The notes under the pieces: generated by a model | What the model was told of the DNA's origin: nothing | Seen by the model: only the letters and a program-made list of their open reading frames with translations | The model's database searches: none | Assembly (NCBI GenBank): GCA_964523795.1 | Contig: CAZGAO010000002.1 | Span: forward strand, 67,188 to 131,187 | Reading direction: 5' to 3' | Length of the DNA: 64,000 nt | Source: SABY01 sp964523795 | Lineage (GTDB): Bacteria > Bacteroidota > Bacteroidia > Bacteroidales > 4484-276 | Made by a program: the position numbers and the translations under genes | In this document: in pieces, positions 1 to 7,973 of the stretch | How the letters are laid out: each line of letters begins with the position of its first letter | Numbering within the stretch: the first letter of the stretch is position 1

Positions 1-343
1 GTTCTTTTTCTTGTTCATTTTTATAATAGGCCGAAAAACTGCTGATGATCCGATCGTTGTTAGTGGAAAGTAAGTGCACCATTTTGGCAAACTCACTTAC
101 ATTAATTTTGGTTTTCGACAGGTAATTGGCCAGATAGTTCGCAGGCAGTTCCACGGTGTTCAGCGCGTCTTCGATTTGACTCACAGTGAGACGCGAAATG
201 TTTTGGGCATCGCGACGGGCATCTTCGATGAGCAGCTTGCGCGAAATAGTATAGTTGATAAAAATGATAACAAGAAAGATGGCTAAAACAATGGATGAAA
301 TGCTGAGGCTTAGTTGTAGGGTCAGACTACTGTTTTTCTTCAT
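1..343 (-). CDS. Membrane sensor protein, N-terminal part only (cut by window edge)
   Basis: The first 114 codons of a gene that runs off the left edge. The ATG is at 341-343 and overlaps the end of the upstream phosphopantetheinyl transferase gene by 17 bases, so the two are probably translationally coupled. Residues about 12-34 form one hydrophobic membrane segment (core LAIFLVIIFINY), preceded by a short charged tail. The rest reads as a helical extracytoplasmic sensor segment. This start is typical of Bacteroidota sensor kinases or SpoIIE-type phosphatases, but no catalytic domain lies inside the window, so the output activity is unknown. Two hybrid kinases nearby make a signalling role plausible. 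Confidence 0.6.
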   Translation of the reverse strand, partial: MKKNSSLTLQLSLSISSIVLAIFLVIIFINYTISRKLLIEDARRDAQNISRLTVSQIEDALNTVELPANYLANYLSKTKINVSEFAKMVHLLSTNNDRIISSFSAYYKNEQEKE

Positions 344-1049
344 ACGATTCTTCTTTGCTTTGGTTCAATAAATACAGCAGATCGTTAAGGTATAAAATCG
401 AAAATTGTTCACTCACACTTTCGCCCAGGGCACACACCGAGAGTTTGTAATCCCGCTCTAAAGCCATCTGTTTAAAAACAATTTCATCTGATCTTTCACA
501 ATCTGCAAGATGAAATTCATCCCTTTCATTTATTATGGTAAACGACTTTAGCGGTTTGGTAAGGCCCGTGCCCACAGCCTTAAGATAACTTTCTTTGAGA
601 GTCCAAAGGTCGAAAAAATATTCGATTTGTTCGTAGTCAGAAAATGAAAATAATTGCCCGGTTTCGGTTTGCGAAAAGAAACGCCGGGCAATGTTCAGAT
701 TCACCTTTCGTATCTTTTCTACATCCACGCCCACCTCATTATTGGCAAAAGCGATAACTACCCAGGCTCCCGAATGCGAAATGTTGAAGTGGATGCCGGG
801 GTGGGAGCGGAGGAAGGGTTTATTTTTTTTGGTATAGCCCAGACGGATTTTTGCGGGGTTGATGTGGTAATTTTTGTAAACCAGGGCGCGTAGCAGCAGC
901 TCGCCCAAAACCTTGCGTTGTTGTCCGGCCGGATATTTAAATGCGGAAGCAGCTTCGCAAACCTCCGGAGGAAGCAGGGCATGAAACAGAACCCGCATGT
1001 CGAGAAACAGCGGGTCGGCCAATAACTTAACTCCGTAAACTTGTACCAT
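327..1049 (-). CDS. Sfp-type 4'-phosphopantetheinyl transferase
   Basis: Transfers the phosphopantetheine arm of coenzyme A to a serine of acyl or peptidyl carrier proteins, in the cytoplasm. At 240 residues it has the usual Sfp/AcpT two-lobed length. The two diagnostic motifs are present: GVDVEKIRK at about residue 106, whose Asp binds magnesium, and WTLKESYLKAVGTGL at about 149-163, the (W/F)xxKES(Y/L)xK signature. Between them, HFNISHSG matches the CoA-contacting histidine region. The gene starts at an ATG and overlaps the downstream sensor gene by 17 bases. No polyketide or peptide synthetase is in view, so it probably serves a carrier protein elsewhere, perhaps the fatty-acid ACP. The family assignment is firm; the substrate is not known. 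Confidence 0.9.
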   Translation of the reverse strand: MVQVYGVKLLADPLFLDMRVLFHALLPPEVCEAASAFKYPAGQQRKVLGELLLRALVYKNYHINPAKIRLGYTKKNKPFLRSHPGIHFNISHSGAWVVIAFANNEVGVDVEKIRKVNLNIARRFFSQTETGQLFSFSDYEQIEYFFDLWTLKESYLKAVGTGLTKPLKSFTIINERDEFHLADCERSDEIVFKQMALERDYKLSVCALGESVSEQFSILYLNDLLYLLNQSKEESYEEKQ

Positions 1050-1256
1050 AATTATATGCGACTACAAAAACACAAGTATAAAAAACATGAAATCAGTATT
1101 TTTATTTTTTGGCTGCTGTCCGATTTTTTTTACTTTTTTTTGGATGCAATAAAAATGAATTCAATATTATGGCTCCGATCCAATGCTTTATTTATATTTG
1201 CCTGCCAATAGCCGGAAGAGGAATTTTTTAGTTTGGATTTAAAAATAAAGTGAACA

Positions 1257-4200
1257 ATGATGAAAAAATGGCTGGCTAATCTGAGTATTAGCCATAAACT
1301 CAATGTTATTACAATAGTGGCTGTGTTGAGCATCATTTTGATGGGATTGGCTGCTAACTATTTTTACCGTACTGCAAGGGTACTTACAGTGATTATCAAT
1401 TCGGAACGATTGCATACCCTGAATTTTCAGTTGGGTATCGAGGATTTTTATCACTATTTACAAAACAGCGACAGTAGTTTAATCCAAAGTAGCATAGCAC
1501 ATATAGAAGATGCTAACCGTATGGCCGATGTCTTTGGCAATTCACAGGTATTGGCCGAAACCAAATCGAATCGCGAGTTTGCCCAAATACTTTTCGAGGT
1601 ACTAAGCGAAGGGATGAATCATGATTATGCGAATGCAAAGATGATGGTTAACCGTATTAATCTTTTACTAATGCTCGATAACCAGGAGCTTCGCCATGCT
1701 ACCGAGCTTGCTGCCGAAGGAGCCAGAAAGGGTGAGCAGATCGTTGCAATAATTAAGGATTATGCCAGTAATCCTTCCGATGAAAAAATTAATAAACTGC
1801 AAAGTGCAGTAAATGACATCCATGGTTTTTATGCAATATTTGCCCAGGCCATTAGTCAGATCAACAGCTTTGCCAATAGGCTGCTTATCTGGGGGATTGT
1901 CCTCATTACTATCTTCTTGGCCACGATTACTATTTTATTTTCCACTTTTATATCCCGTTTGTTTACAGGATCAGTTTTCCAAATTATCGATAATTTTAAA
2001 GAAATTGTGAAAGGAAACCTGGACGAGAATATCGAGCTTAACAGTAAGGACGAGATGGGTTTGCTGGCCGAAAATTTCACCCTCATGCAGCAAAGCCTTA
2101 ATGAAGTAGTTGGGAAGATGCAAAAAATTGCAAGTGGTGATTATTCGGTGACCATTGTTCCCAAATCCGAAAAGGATCGCCTGTCGCAATCACTAAATAC
2201 AATGACACAAGCCCTGCGCATTGCAGCTGCCGACAACCAGAAACAAAACTGGATGAAAAGCGGGCAAAATACTTTGAACGAAAAATTACGGGGCGATAAG
2301 GATTTGATGGAATTAACCAGCGAAGCCATCGGCTACCTGGCAGAATATTTACAGGTACAAATGGCCACGGTTTATATTTTTGATGAGGACGATCACAAGC
2401 TAAAACTTTATGGCAGTTATGCTTTTACCAAGCGCAAGTCGCTGAATGATAGCTTTGAGATTGGACAAGGTTTGGTGGGTCAGGCTGCCTTTGGGCGGCA
2501 GGCTATCTCGGTAAGTCGTCTGCCCGACGATTATACGCGCATTAGCTCCTCAACCGGAGACATGCAGCCCCGCCATCTGCTGGTTTTTCCACTGGTTTAC
2601 GACAATGAGCTGACAGGCGTTATTGAGCTGGCATCGATAGATGAATTAGAGGCTGCAAAATTGGAGTTTTTAAATTCCGTTTCTACCCAAATTTCGATAG
2701 CTATCAACTCGGCTCGGGCAAGGGTGAAGCTGCGTAATCTGCTACGACAAACCCGCGAGCAGGCCGATGAACTGCAAACCCAGCAGGAGGAATTGCGCGT
2801 GTCAAACGAGGAACTCGAAGAACAAACAAAGGCACTCAAAGAAAGCGAAAAAGAAATGCAGGCGCAACAGGAGGAACTTCGCGTGATAAATGAAGAACTC
2901 GAAGAAAAGACTCACTCGCTCGAATTGCAGAAAAAAGAGATTGGCGACAAGAATACTGACCTCACCATAATGAAGGAAAACCTTGAGGATAAGGCCAAAG
3001 AGCTTGAGATTACAAGTAAATACAAATCGGAATTCCTTTCGAGTATGTCGCACGAATTACGTACGCCACTTAATAGTCTGCTTATTCTGTCGAAAAACCT
3101 ACTGCAAAACAAAAAAGGAAATCTTGTACAGGATCAGCTTGAATCGATCGAGATTATTCGCAAGAGCGGAAACGATTTGCTAAATCTGATCAACGAAATA
3201 TTGGATCTTTCAAAAATCGAATCCGGTAAAATGAGTTTAAATATCGAGGACATTCGCTTTGAAGAATTGGCCGGTAATGTGAAAACAAACTTTGACCATG
3301 TGGTTGCCGAAAAGCATCTGCATCTGAACGTTCAGATTGATCCGGCTTTGCCTGCCAAGGTGCAAACCGATATCATACGCCTTGAACAAGTGATCAGAAA
3401 CTTGATATCTAATGCTATAAAGTTTACCCAGGATGGAACCATATCCGTAGATTTTAAACCAGCACCCGCAGATATCAGCTATAAAAATCCCGCTATCGTT
3501 CCCAGTCGTTATTTTGCAATTTCAGTATCCGATACCGGAATAGGAATTCCTATTGATAAGCAGCGTGTTATCTTCGAGGCTTTCCAGCAGGCCGATGGCA
3601 GCACTTCGCGCAAATACGGCGGCACCGGCCTTGGACTTTCCATTTCGAGCGAAATAGCCAAGTTGTTTAAAGGCGAAATTCATCTTAAAAGTGAGCCCGG
3701 CAAGGGTTCTGTTTTTACCCTTGTGCTTCCGCTCAATTGCACCGATGTTATTAAATCTGATAATACCGTAATAGGAATTGATCCTGCTGAATCGACTCTG
3801 AAAAAACCGGAAATAACAGAGCAGAAATTGCTTCAATTTTTAAATAGTTCACCAGCGGCCTCAGCTTCGATTGATGACGACAGGGATAAGCTGAGTCGCA
3901 ACGACCGCATCATACTCGTTATCGAAGATGATTTAAATTTTGCCCGTGTGCTTCGCAGCCAATGCCACGAAAAAAAGTTTCGTTTCCTTCATGCAGTTTC
4001 CGGCGAAAATGGTCTGGCTATGGCCGCAAAATATATGCCCGATGCCATAATCCTGGATATAAAATTGCCTGGGATGGATGGCATTGCCGTTTTGGAGCAT
4101 ATCAAAGAGAATCCTAAAATTCGACACATACCGATACACATGATGTCGGCACTCGAAGAAACACTTGATGTATATCAGAAAGGAGCCATTGGCTACCTGA

Positions 4201-5075
4201 GCAAACCCATCGATTCTGATGAACTTGATGATGCCTTTGAGAAATTAGAAGGCGTTATCGATAAAAAGGTGAAGGATCTTTTGATAATTGAAGACGAGGA
4301 ATTGCTGCGCAAACAAATTATTGATATTATCGGGCGCGAAGATGTTGAGCCTGTTGGAGTAGCCACAGGCAACGAAGCTATCCGTTTGCTTCGCGAAAAG
4401 GTGTTCGATTGTGTGGTACTCGATCTTGGTTTGCCTGATATGACGGGCTTTGAGTTGTTGCAAAAAGTGGAGGAAGATAAATCCATTGTTTTGCCACCGG
4501 TAATTATTTACACCGGTAGAGACCTGAGTCGCGAAGAAACCAATCAACTGAAGAAGTATGCCGAGTCTATTATTATTAAAGGTGTAAAATCTGAAGAACG
4601 ACTGCTCGACGAAACTGCTTTATTCCTGCATCGGATAGTTGACCATTTGCCCAGAAATAAGCAGGAAATCATCAGTTCGCTTCACGACAAGGATGCAATT
4701 TTCAGAAATAAAAAGGTGCTACTTGTGGACGATGATATGCGAAACCTCTTTGCGATGTCTAAAATTCTTGACGATAAGCAAATGGTGATTGTGGAAGCTG
4801 AAAATGGCCGGGTGGCACTGCAAAAACTGGAAAAAGAAAAATCCGTTGATTTGATTTTAATGGATATTATGATGCCGGTAATGGATGGTTATCAGGCCAT
4901 CAGCGAAATACGAAGGATGCCGGCTTTCAAATCAGTTCCCATTATTGCCATCACTGCCAAAGCAATGAAAGATGATTACGAAAAATGTATTGCTGCCGGA
5001 GCCAACGACTATCTTACCAAGCCCGTTGATATTGATAAGCTCATCTCGCTGATGCGGGTATGGTTGCATAAGTAA
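1257..5075 (+). CDS. Hybrid sensor histidine kinase with GAF domain and three receiver domains
   Basis: Membrane-bound phosphorelay kinase of 1272 residues. Order: membrane segment at about 14-37, periplasmic helical sensor to about 205, second membrane segment at about 206-229, HAMP linker, GAF domain at about 347-490, long coiled coil at about 490-590 with an internal duplication (QQEELRV.NEELEE occurs twice), HisKA with the phospho-accepting His in SMSHELRTPLN near 599, HATPase with N box NLISNAIKFT, G1 DTGIGIP and G2 GGTGLGLSI, then three receiver domains. The receivers have Asp sites in ILDIKLPGMDG (about 933), VLDLGLPDMTG (about 1062) and LMDIMMPVMDG (about 1205). Such multi-receiver kinases usually feed a separate Hpt protein, which is not in view. 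A TATATTTG box at 1193-1200 could be its -7 element. No DNA-binding output domain is present. Confidence 0.93.
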   Translation: MMKKWLANLSISHKLNVITIVAVLSIILMGLAANYFYRTARVLTVIINSERLHTLNFQLGIEDFYHYLQNSDSSLIQSSIAHIEDANRMADVFGNSQVLAETKSNREFAQILFEVLSEGMNHDYANAKMMVNRINLLLMLDNQELRHATELAAEGARKGEQIVAIIKDYASNPSDEKINKLQSAVNDIHGFYAIFAQAISQINSFANRLLIWGIVLITIFLATITILFSTFISRLFTGSVFQIIDNFKEIVKGNLDENIELNSKDEMGLLAENFTLMQQSLNEVVGKMQKIASGDYSVTIVPKSEKDRLSQSLNTMTQALRIAAADNQKQNWMKSGQNTLNEKLRGDKDLMELTSEAIGYLAEYLQVQMATVYIFDEDDHKLKLYGSYAFTKRKSLNDSFEIGQGLVGQAAFGRQAISVSRLPDDYTRISSSTGDMQPRHLLVFPLVYDNELTGVIELASIDELEAAKLEFLNSVSTQISIAINSARARVKLRNLLRQTREQADELQTQQEELRVSNEELEEQTKALKESEKEMQAQQEELRVINEELEEKTHSLELQKKEIGDKNTDLTIMKENLEDKAKELEITSKYKSEFLSSMSHELRTPLNSLLILSKNLLQNKKGNLVQDQLESIEIIRKSGNDLLNLINEILDLSKIESGKMSLNIEDIRFEELAGNVKTNFDHVVAEKHLHLNVQIDPALPAKVQTDIIRLEQVIRNLISNAIKFTQDGTISVDFKPAPADISYKNPAIVPSRYFAISVSDTGIGIPIDKQRVIFEAFQQADGSTSRKYGGTGLGLSISSEIAKLFKGEIHLKSEPGKGSVFTLVLPLNCTDVIKSDNTVIGIDPAESTLKKPEITEQKLLQFLNSSPAASASIDDDRDKLSRNDRIILVIEDDLNFARVLRSQCHEKKFRFLHAVSGENGLAMAAKYMPDAIILDIKLPGMDGIAVLEHIKENPKIRHIPIHMMSALEETLDVYQKGAIGYLSKPIDSDELDDAFEKLEGVIDKKVKDLLIIEDEELLRKQIIDIIGREDVEPVGVATGNEAIRLLREKVFDCVVLDLGLPDMTGFELLQKVEEDKSIVLPPVIIYTGRDLSREETNQLKKYAESIIIKGVKSEERLLDETALFLHRIVDHLPRNKQEIISSLHDKDAIFRNKKVLLVDDDMRNLFAMSKILDDKQMVIVEAENGRVALQKLEKEKSVDLILMDIMMPVMDGYQAISEIRRMPAFKSVPIIAITAKAMKDDYEKCIAAGANDYLTKPVDIDKLISLMRVWLHK

Positions 5076-5160
5076 AGTAAAAAGTAAATAGTAGATAGTA
5101 AATAGTAGATAGTAAATAGTAGATAGTAAAAAGTAGGTAGTAGCTAATAAATAGTAGACA
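5076..5160 (+). repeat. Short-word repeat array (GTAAATAGTAGATA type), copy 1
   Basis: A stretch directly after the kinase stop codon made of about six imperfect direct copies of the 14-mer GTAAATAGTAGATA and variants. The same words recur in the same orientation at 6064-6150, on the far side of the zeta-toxin-like module. It encodes nothing and has no spacer structure. Slippage or unequal recombination between the copies is likely. Confidence 0.85.
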
Positions 5161-5217
5161 GTTGTGGGTAATATTGAGAGCGCTCCAAATTCAAATTAAG
5201 CCGTATCTTTGTGATAG

Positions 5218-5793
5218 ATGAAAAAGATTTACATCATAGCAGGTTGTAACGGAGCAGGGAAAACCACTGCTTCTTATACTATTCTACCGGAGATTCTTGA
5301 CTGCAAAGAATTTGTCAATGCGGATGAAATTGCCAAAGGTATTTCTCCTTTTTAACCAGAGAAAGCTGGAATTGAAGCAGGCAGGTTGATGTTGAAAAGG
5401 ATTAAAAAATTGTTGGATTCGGGAGAAAGTTTTGCCTTTGAAACTACTCTTTCAACTAGAAGCTATGTTCAGTTTATTGAAAGAGCAAGACAATTAGACT
5501 ATCAAGTGACTTGTTTGTTTTTCTGGCTTGATTCAGAAGAATTAGCCATTTCAAGAGTTGAAACTAGAGTAAAAGAAGGAGGTCACCACATTCCGGAAGA
5601 TGTTATCAGAAGAAGGTATAAAAGTGGTTTGAAGTATTTTTTCAACCTATTTCTTGACAAGGTGGACAACTGGCTATTTGTAAACAATTCAGGGGATACT
5701 TATGAAATAATAGCCGAAGGAGCATTGAATGAAGAAACAATCAATAATGTTAAACAATGGAAAGAATTAAAAAGGAATTATTATGGGAACTAA
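5218..5793 (+). pseudogene. Zeta-toxin-like kinase, interrupted by an in-frame stop
   Basis: Reading from the ATG at 5218 gives a P-loop kinase start (KKIYIIAGCNGAGKTTAS, Walker A GxxGxGKT), then NADEIAKGISPF, then a TAA at 5353-5355, and the same frame continues with PEKAGIEAGRLMLKRI to a stop at 5791-5793. The whole would be about 191 residues. Zeta-toxin/UDP-N-acetylglucosamine kinase relatives in Bacteroidota have this layout, with ADEIA..LSPF.PE spanning exactly the broken codon. The second half alone (from the ATG at 5386) lacks the ATP-binding loop, so no active kinase should be made unless the stop is read through or is a sequencing error. One base change from AAA, CAA or GAA would create the stop. 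The gene overlaps the following small gene by 11 bases, as in a toxin-antitoxin pair. Confidence 0.8.
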
Positions 5794-5974
5794 AGAACAA
5801 TTGAAAGAGGAAAGGGATAGAATAGTCAAAGGCCTAGAAGAAACCTACAGAAGGCTTATCGAATACAAAAAACAAAAGAAAAGTCCGATGATTGTGGTAA
5901 GGAACGGAAAAATTGTAGCGATTGACCCAAATGAAATACTACCCACAACACTTTATAAGCGTAATGCCGGCTGA
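5783..5974 (+). CDS. Small protein paired with zeta-like toxin (candidate antitoxin)
   Basis: 63 residues, starting inside the end of the zeta-like gene (11-base overlap). The first half is a charged helix (KEQLKEERDRIVKGLEETYR); the second half, PMIVVRNGKIVAIDPNEI, looks like a short beta-hairpin strand pair. Small proteins with a 'V.NGKIV.I.P' tail are, as I remember, often found beside zeta-type kinases in Bacteroidota, so a neutralising role is a reasonable inference but is not shown by the sequence. Because its partner is broken, it may be a relic or a stand-alone antitoxin. It ends at TGA 5972-5974. Confidence 0.6.
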   Translation: MGTKEQLKEERDRIVKGLEETYRRLIEYKKQKKSPMIVVRNGKIVAIDPNEILPTTLYKRNAG

Positions 5975-6063
5975 ACTGCTAAAATTGAGCATTTTTTCTC
6001 TTAAGAAATTTCGCGGTGGGCGAACAGTGAATCACTCCGAAATCCCGCACTACGCTTATACTT

Positions 6064-6150
6064 GACCGTAGATAGTAGATAGTAAATAGTAAAAAGTAAA
6101 TAGTAGATAGTAAATAGTAGATAGTAAATAGTAGGTAGTAAATAGTTGGT
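6064..6150 (+). repeat. Short-word repeat array (GTAAATAGTAGATA type), copy 2
   Basis: Second array with the same word and orientation as 5076-5160. Together they bracket the zeta-like gene and its partner as long direct repeats about 0.9 kb apart. Recombination between them would delete the module. Confidence 0.85.
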
Positions 6151-6230
6151 AGGTATTAGTTAATGACAACATGGGATGTAAAGGTGTGCAACTCGCGCCG
6201 GACCATCGGGAGAATATCAGAAAAATTAAC

Positions 6231-6275
6231 CACGAATAACGAATAACGAATAACGGATAACGATTAACAGATAAC
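6231..6275 (+). repeat. ATAACGA/ATAACGG short-word repeat
   Basis: Five to six imperfect copies of GAATAACG and related words, ending a few bases before the ATG of the next kinase gene. A shorter patch of the same words (AACGATGAACGGATAACG) lies at about 60897-60916, so this is a genome-level intergenic motif and not part of one gene. Confidence 0.7.
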
Positions 6276-6278
6276 AAA

Positions 6279-7871
6279 ATGACCATCGTGAAACCAAAAA
6301 TACTGATAGTTGACGATCTGATCGAAAATCTGATTGCACTCGAAAAACTACTCGAAGATCTGGATGTCGGCTTTGTGCGGGCACAATCAGGAAACGAAGG
6401 CCTGATTCAGGCTTTGAAGCATGATTATGTCCTGGCCATTGTTGATGTGCAAATGCCCGGAATGGATGGCTTTGAGATGGTTTCGATAATGCACGAAAGC
6501 CGAAAAACAAGCTACATTCCTGTGATATTTGTTTCGGCCATTTTTCGTAAAACCGATCATATTGTTCGTGGCATCGAAAGTGGTGCTATCGACTTTATCT
6601 CAAAACCTATCAACGATGATGTACTTCGTGGAAAGGTGAAGCTCTTTATCGAGATGTATCACAAGAAAATGGAACGCGAAAATCTGATTGTCCAGTTAGA
6701 ACAAACCCGCGAACGATTAGAACTGGAAAAAGCAAAGGCCGAAAATGCGACCCGCGCCAAGTCGATGTTCCTGGCCAGCATGAGCCACGAAATACGCACA
6801 CCGCTCAACGGGATAATCGGCATGATCGAAATACTCAAGGCTTCCGACAACAATCCTAAGCACTGCGAATACCTTGAGATCATCGAAATATCGGCCGATA
6901 ATCTTTTGAATATCATCAACGATATTCTCGACTTTTCCAAAATAGAATCCGACCAAATCGAACTCGAAGAAATTCCCTTCGACATCAGAATGGAAGTAGA
7001 AAGTGTAGTAAAATTGCTCCACCTGAAAGCCTCAAGCAAGGGACTGGTTTTTAATGCCGAAGTTGCTGATGATGTGCCTGTTGGTTTAATAGGGGATCCG
7101 GTGCGGCTAAAGCAAATATTAATTAATCTGATCAACAACGCTATAAAATTTACCGATGTTGGCTACGTGAAAACACAGCTCGAAATCAAACAGATCCAGG
7201 GCGACGAGATACTGCTATACTGCGGTGTTTCCGACAGTGGAATTGGCATTTCCAATGACGAGCAGGTGCGACTTTTTAAAGCCTTTTCGCAAACTGATAA
7301 ATCTACCAGCCGCAAGTATGGTGGAAGCGGGCTTGGACTGGCCATCTCTAAAAAACTTACCGGACTTATGCAGGGTCAGATAGGAGTAAAAAGCCGTAAG
7401 GGCGAAGGATCAACGTTTTGGTTTACCTTCCGCATGAAAATAGCCAGGGATTTATTGACGGCTAAGACGAAAAAAACAAAGATTAACCAGGCTTCAGCAA
7501 AGTCACTCAATGTGCTGCTGGTCGATGATAATGCTATCAACCGCAAGGTGGCTATGTTTACACTTCAAAAACTGGGGCATCGTGTCGAGTCGGCTGTGGA
7601 TGGTAAGGAGGCGGTTGATAAATATACCCAGGGCGATTACGATGTAATTCTTATGGATGTCCAAATGCCGGTGATGGATGGATACGAAGCTACTGCCGCG
7701 ATACGAAGCCTGCAGGAAGACCCCGACAGGCCTCAGTCAAGGATTGTTGCCATGACGGCCAATGCCGAAAAAGGGGAAATGGAGAAATGTATCGAACTGG
7801 GTATGGACGACTATATTAGCAAACCCTTTAAAAGTGAAGACCTCGAAAAAAAATTGAAACATCCTATATGA
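6279..7871 (+). CDS. Cytoplasmic hybrid histidine kinase (REC-HisKA-HATPase-REC)
   Basis: 530 residues with no membrane segment, so it acts in the cytoplasm. The N-terminal receiver (about 1-120) has its Asp in IVDVQMPGMDG near residue 55. A short coiled coil leads to HisKA with His in SMSHEIRTPLN near 169. The HATPase carries N box NLINNAIKFT (about 283), G1 DSGIGIS (about 318) and G2 GGSGLGLAI (about 347). The C-terminal receiver has VLLVDDN and the phospho-Asp in LMDVQMPVMDG near 459. A kinase headed by its own receiver is usually driven by an upstream kinase; the three-receiver kinase at 1257-5075 is an obvious partner, now separated from it by the toxin module and repeats. Wiring between the two is inference. 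Confidence 0.92.
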   Translation: MTIVKPKILIVDDLIENLIALEKLLEDLDVGFVRAQSGNEGLIQALKHDYVLAIVDVQMPGMDGFEMVSIMHESRKTSYIPVIFVSAIFRKTDHIVRGIESGAIDFISKPINDDVLRGKVKLFIEMYHKKMERENLIVQLEQTRERLELEKAKAENATRAKSMFLASMSHEIRTPLNGIIGMIEILKASDNNPKHCEYLEIIEISADNLLNIINDILDFSKIESDQIELEEIPFDIRMEVESVVKLLHLKASSKGLVFNAEVADDVPVGLIGDPVRLKQILINLINNAIKFTDVGYVKTQLEIKQIQGDEILLYCGVSDSGIGISNDEQVRLFKAFSQTDKSTSRKYGGSGLGLAISKKLTGLMQGQIGVKSRKGEGSTFWFTFRMKIARDLLTAKTKKTKINQASAKSLNVLLVDDNAINRKVAMFTLQKLGHRVESAVDGKEAVDKYTQGDYDVILMDVQMPVMDGYEATAAIRSLQEDPDRPQSRIVAMTANAEKGEMEKCIELGMDDYISKPFKSEDLEKKLKHPI

Positions 7872-7934
7872 TACCTGTTTTCAAATATTAAGATATTTTT
7901 AAGGCATCGTCTTTATTGCTTATTACAATAATAT

Positions 7935-7942
7935 TACCTTTG
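7935..7942 (+). promoter_or_regulatory. Probable -7 box (TACCTTTG) for thrS
   Basis: TACCTTTG fits the Bacteroidota TAnnTTTG -7 element and lies 31 bases before the ATG at 7974. A TTG at 7916-7918 is present, but the 16-base spacing is short for the -33 box, so the assignment rests mainly on the -7 box. Confidence 0.5.
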
Positions 7943-7973
7943 CGCCCAATTTTGAATTTTGAGCCATACTATT

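Larger units (their letters stand above)
5975..6278. other. Intergenic stretch between toxin remnant and second kinase
   Basis: About 300 bases without a convincing gene. The first 90 bases hold nothing I recognise. From 6064 the sequence becomes the second short-word repeat array, and 6231-6275 is a different array of ATAACG words that ends just before the next ATG. Predicted reading frames across it are low-complexity products of the repeats. Confidence 0.7.

Noticed and set aside
5386..5793. A 135-residue protein as an intact gene
   Set aside because: It is the second half of the zeta-like gene, lacking the P-loop encoded at 5218-5355.
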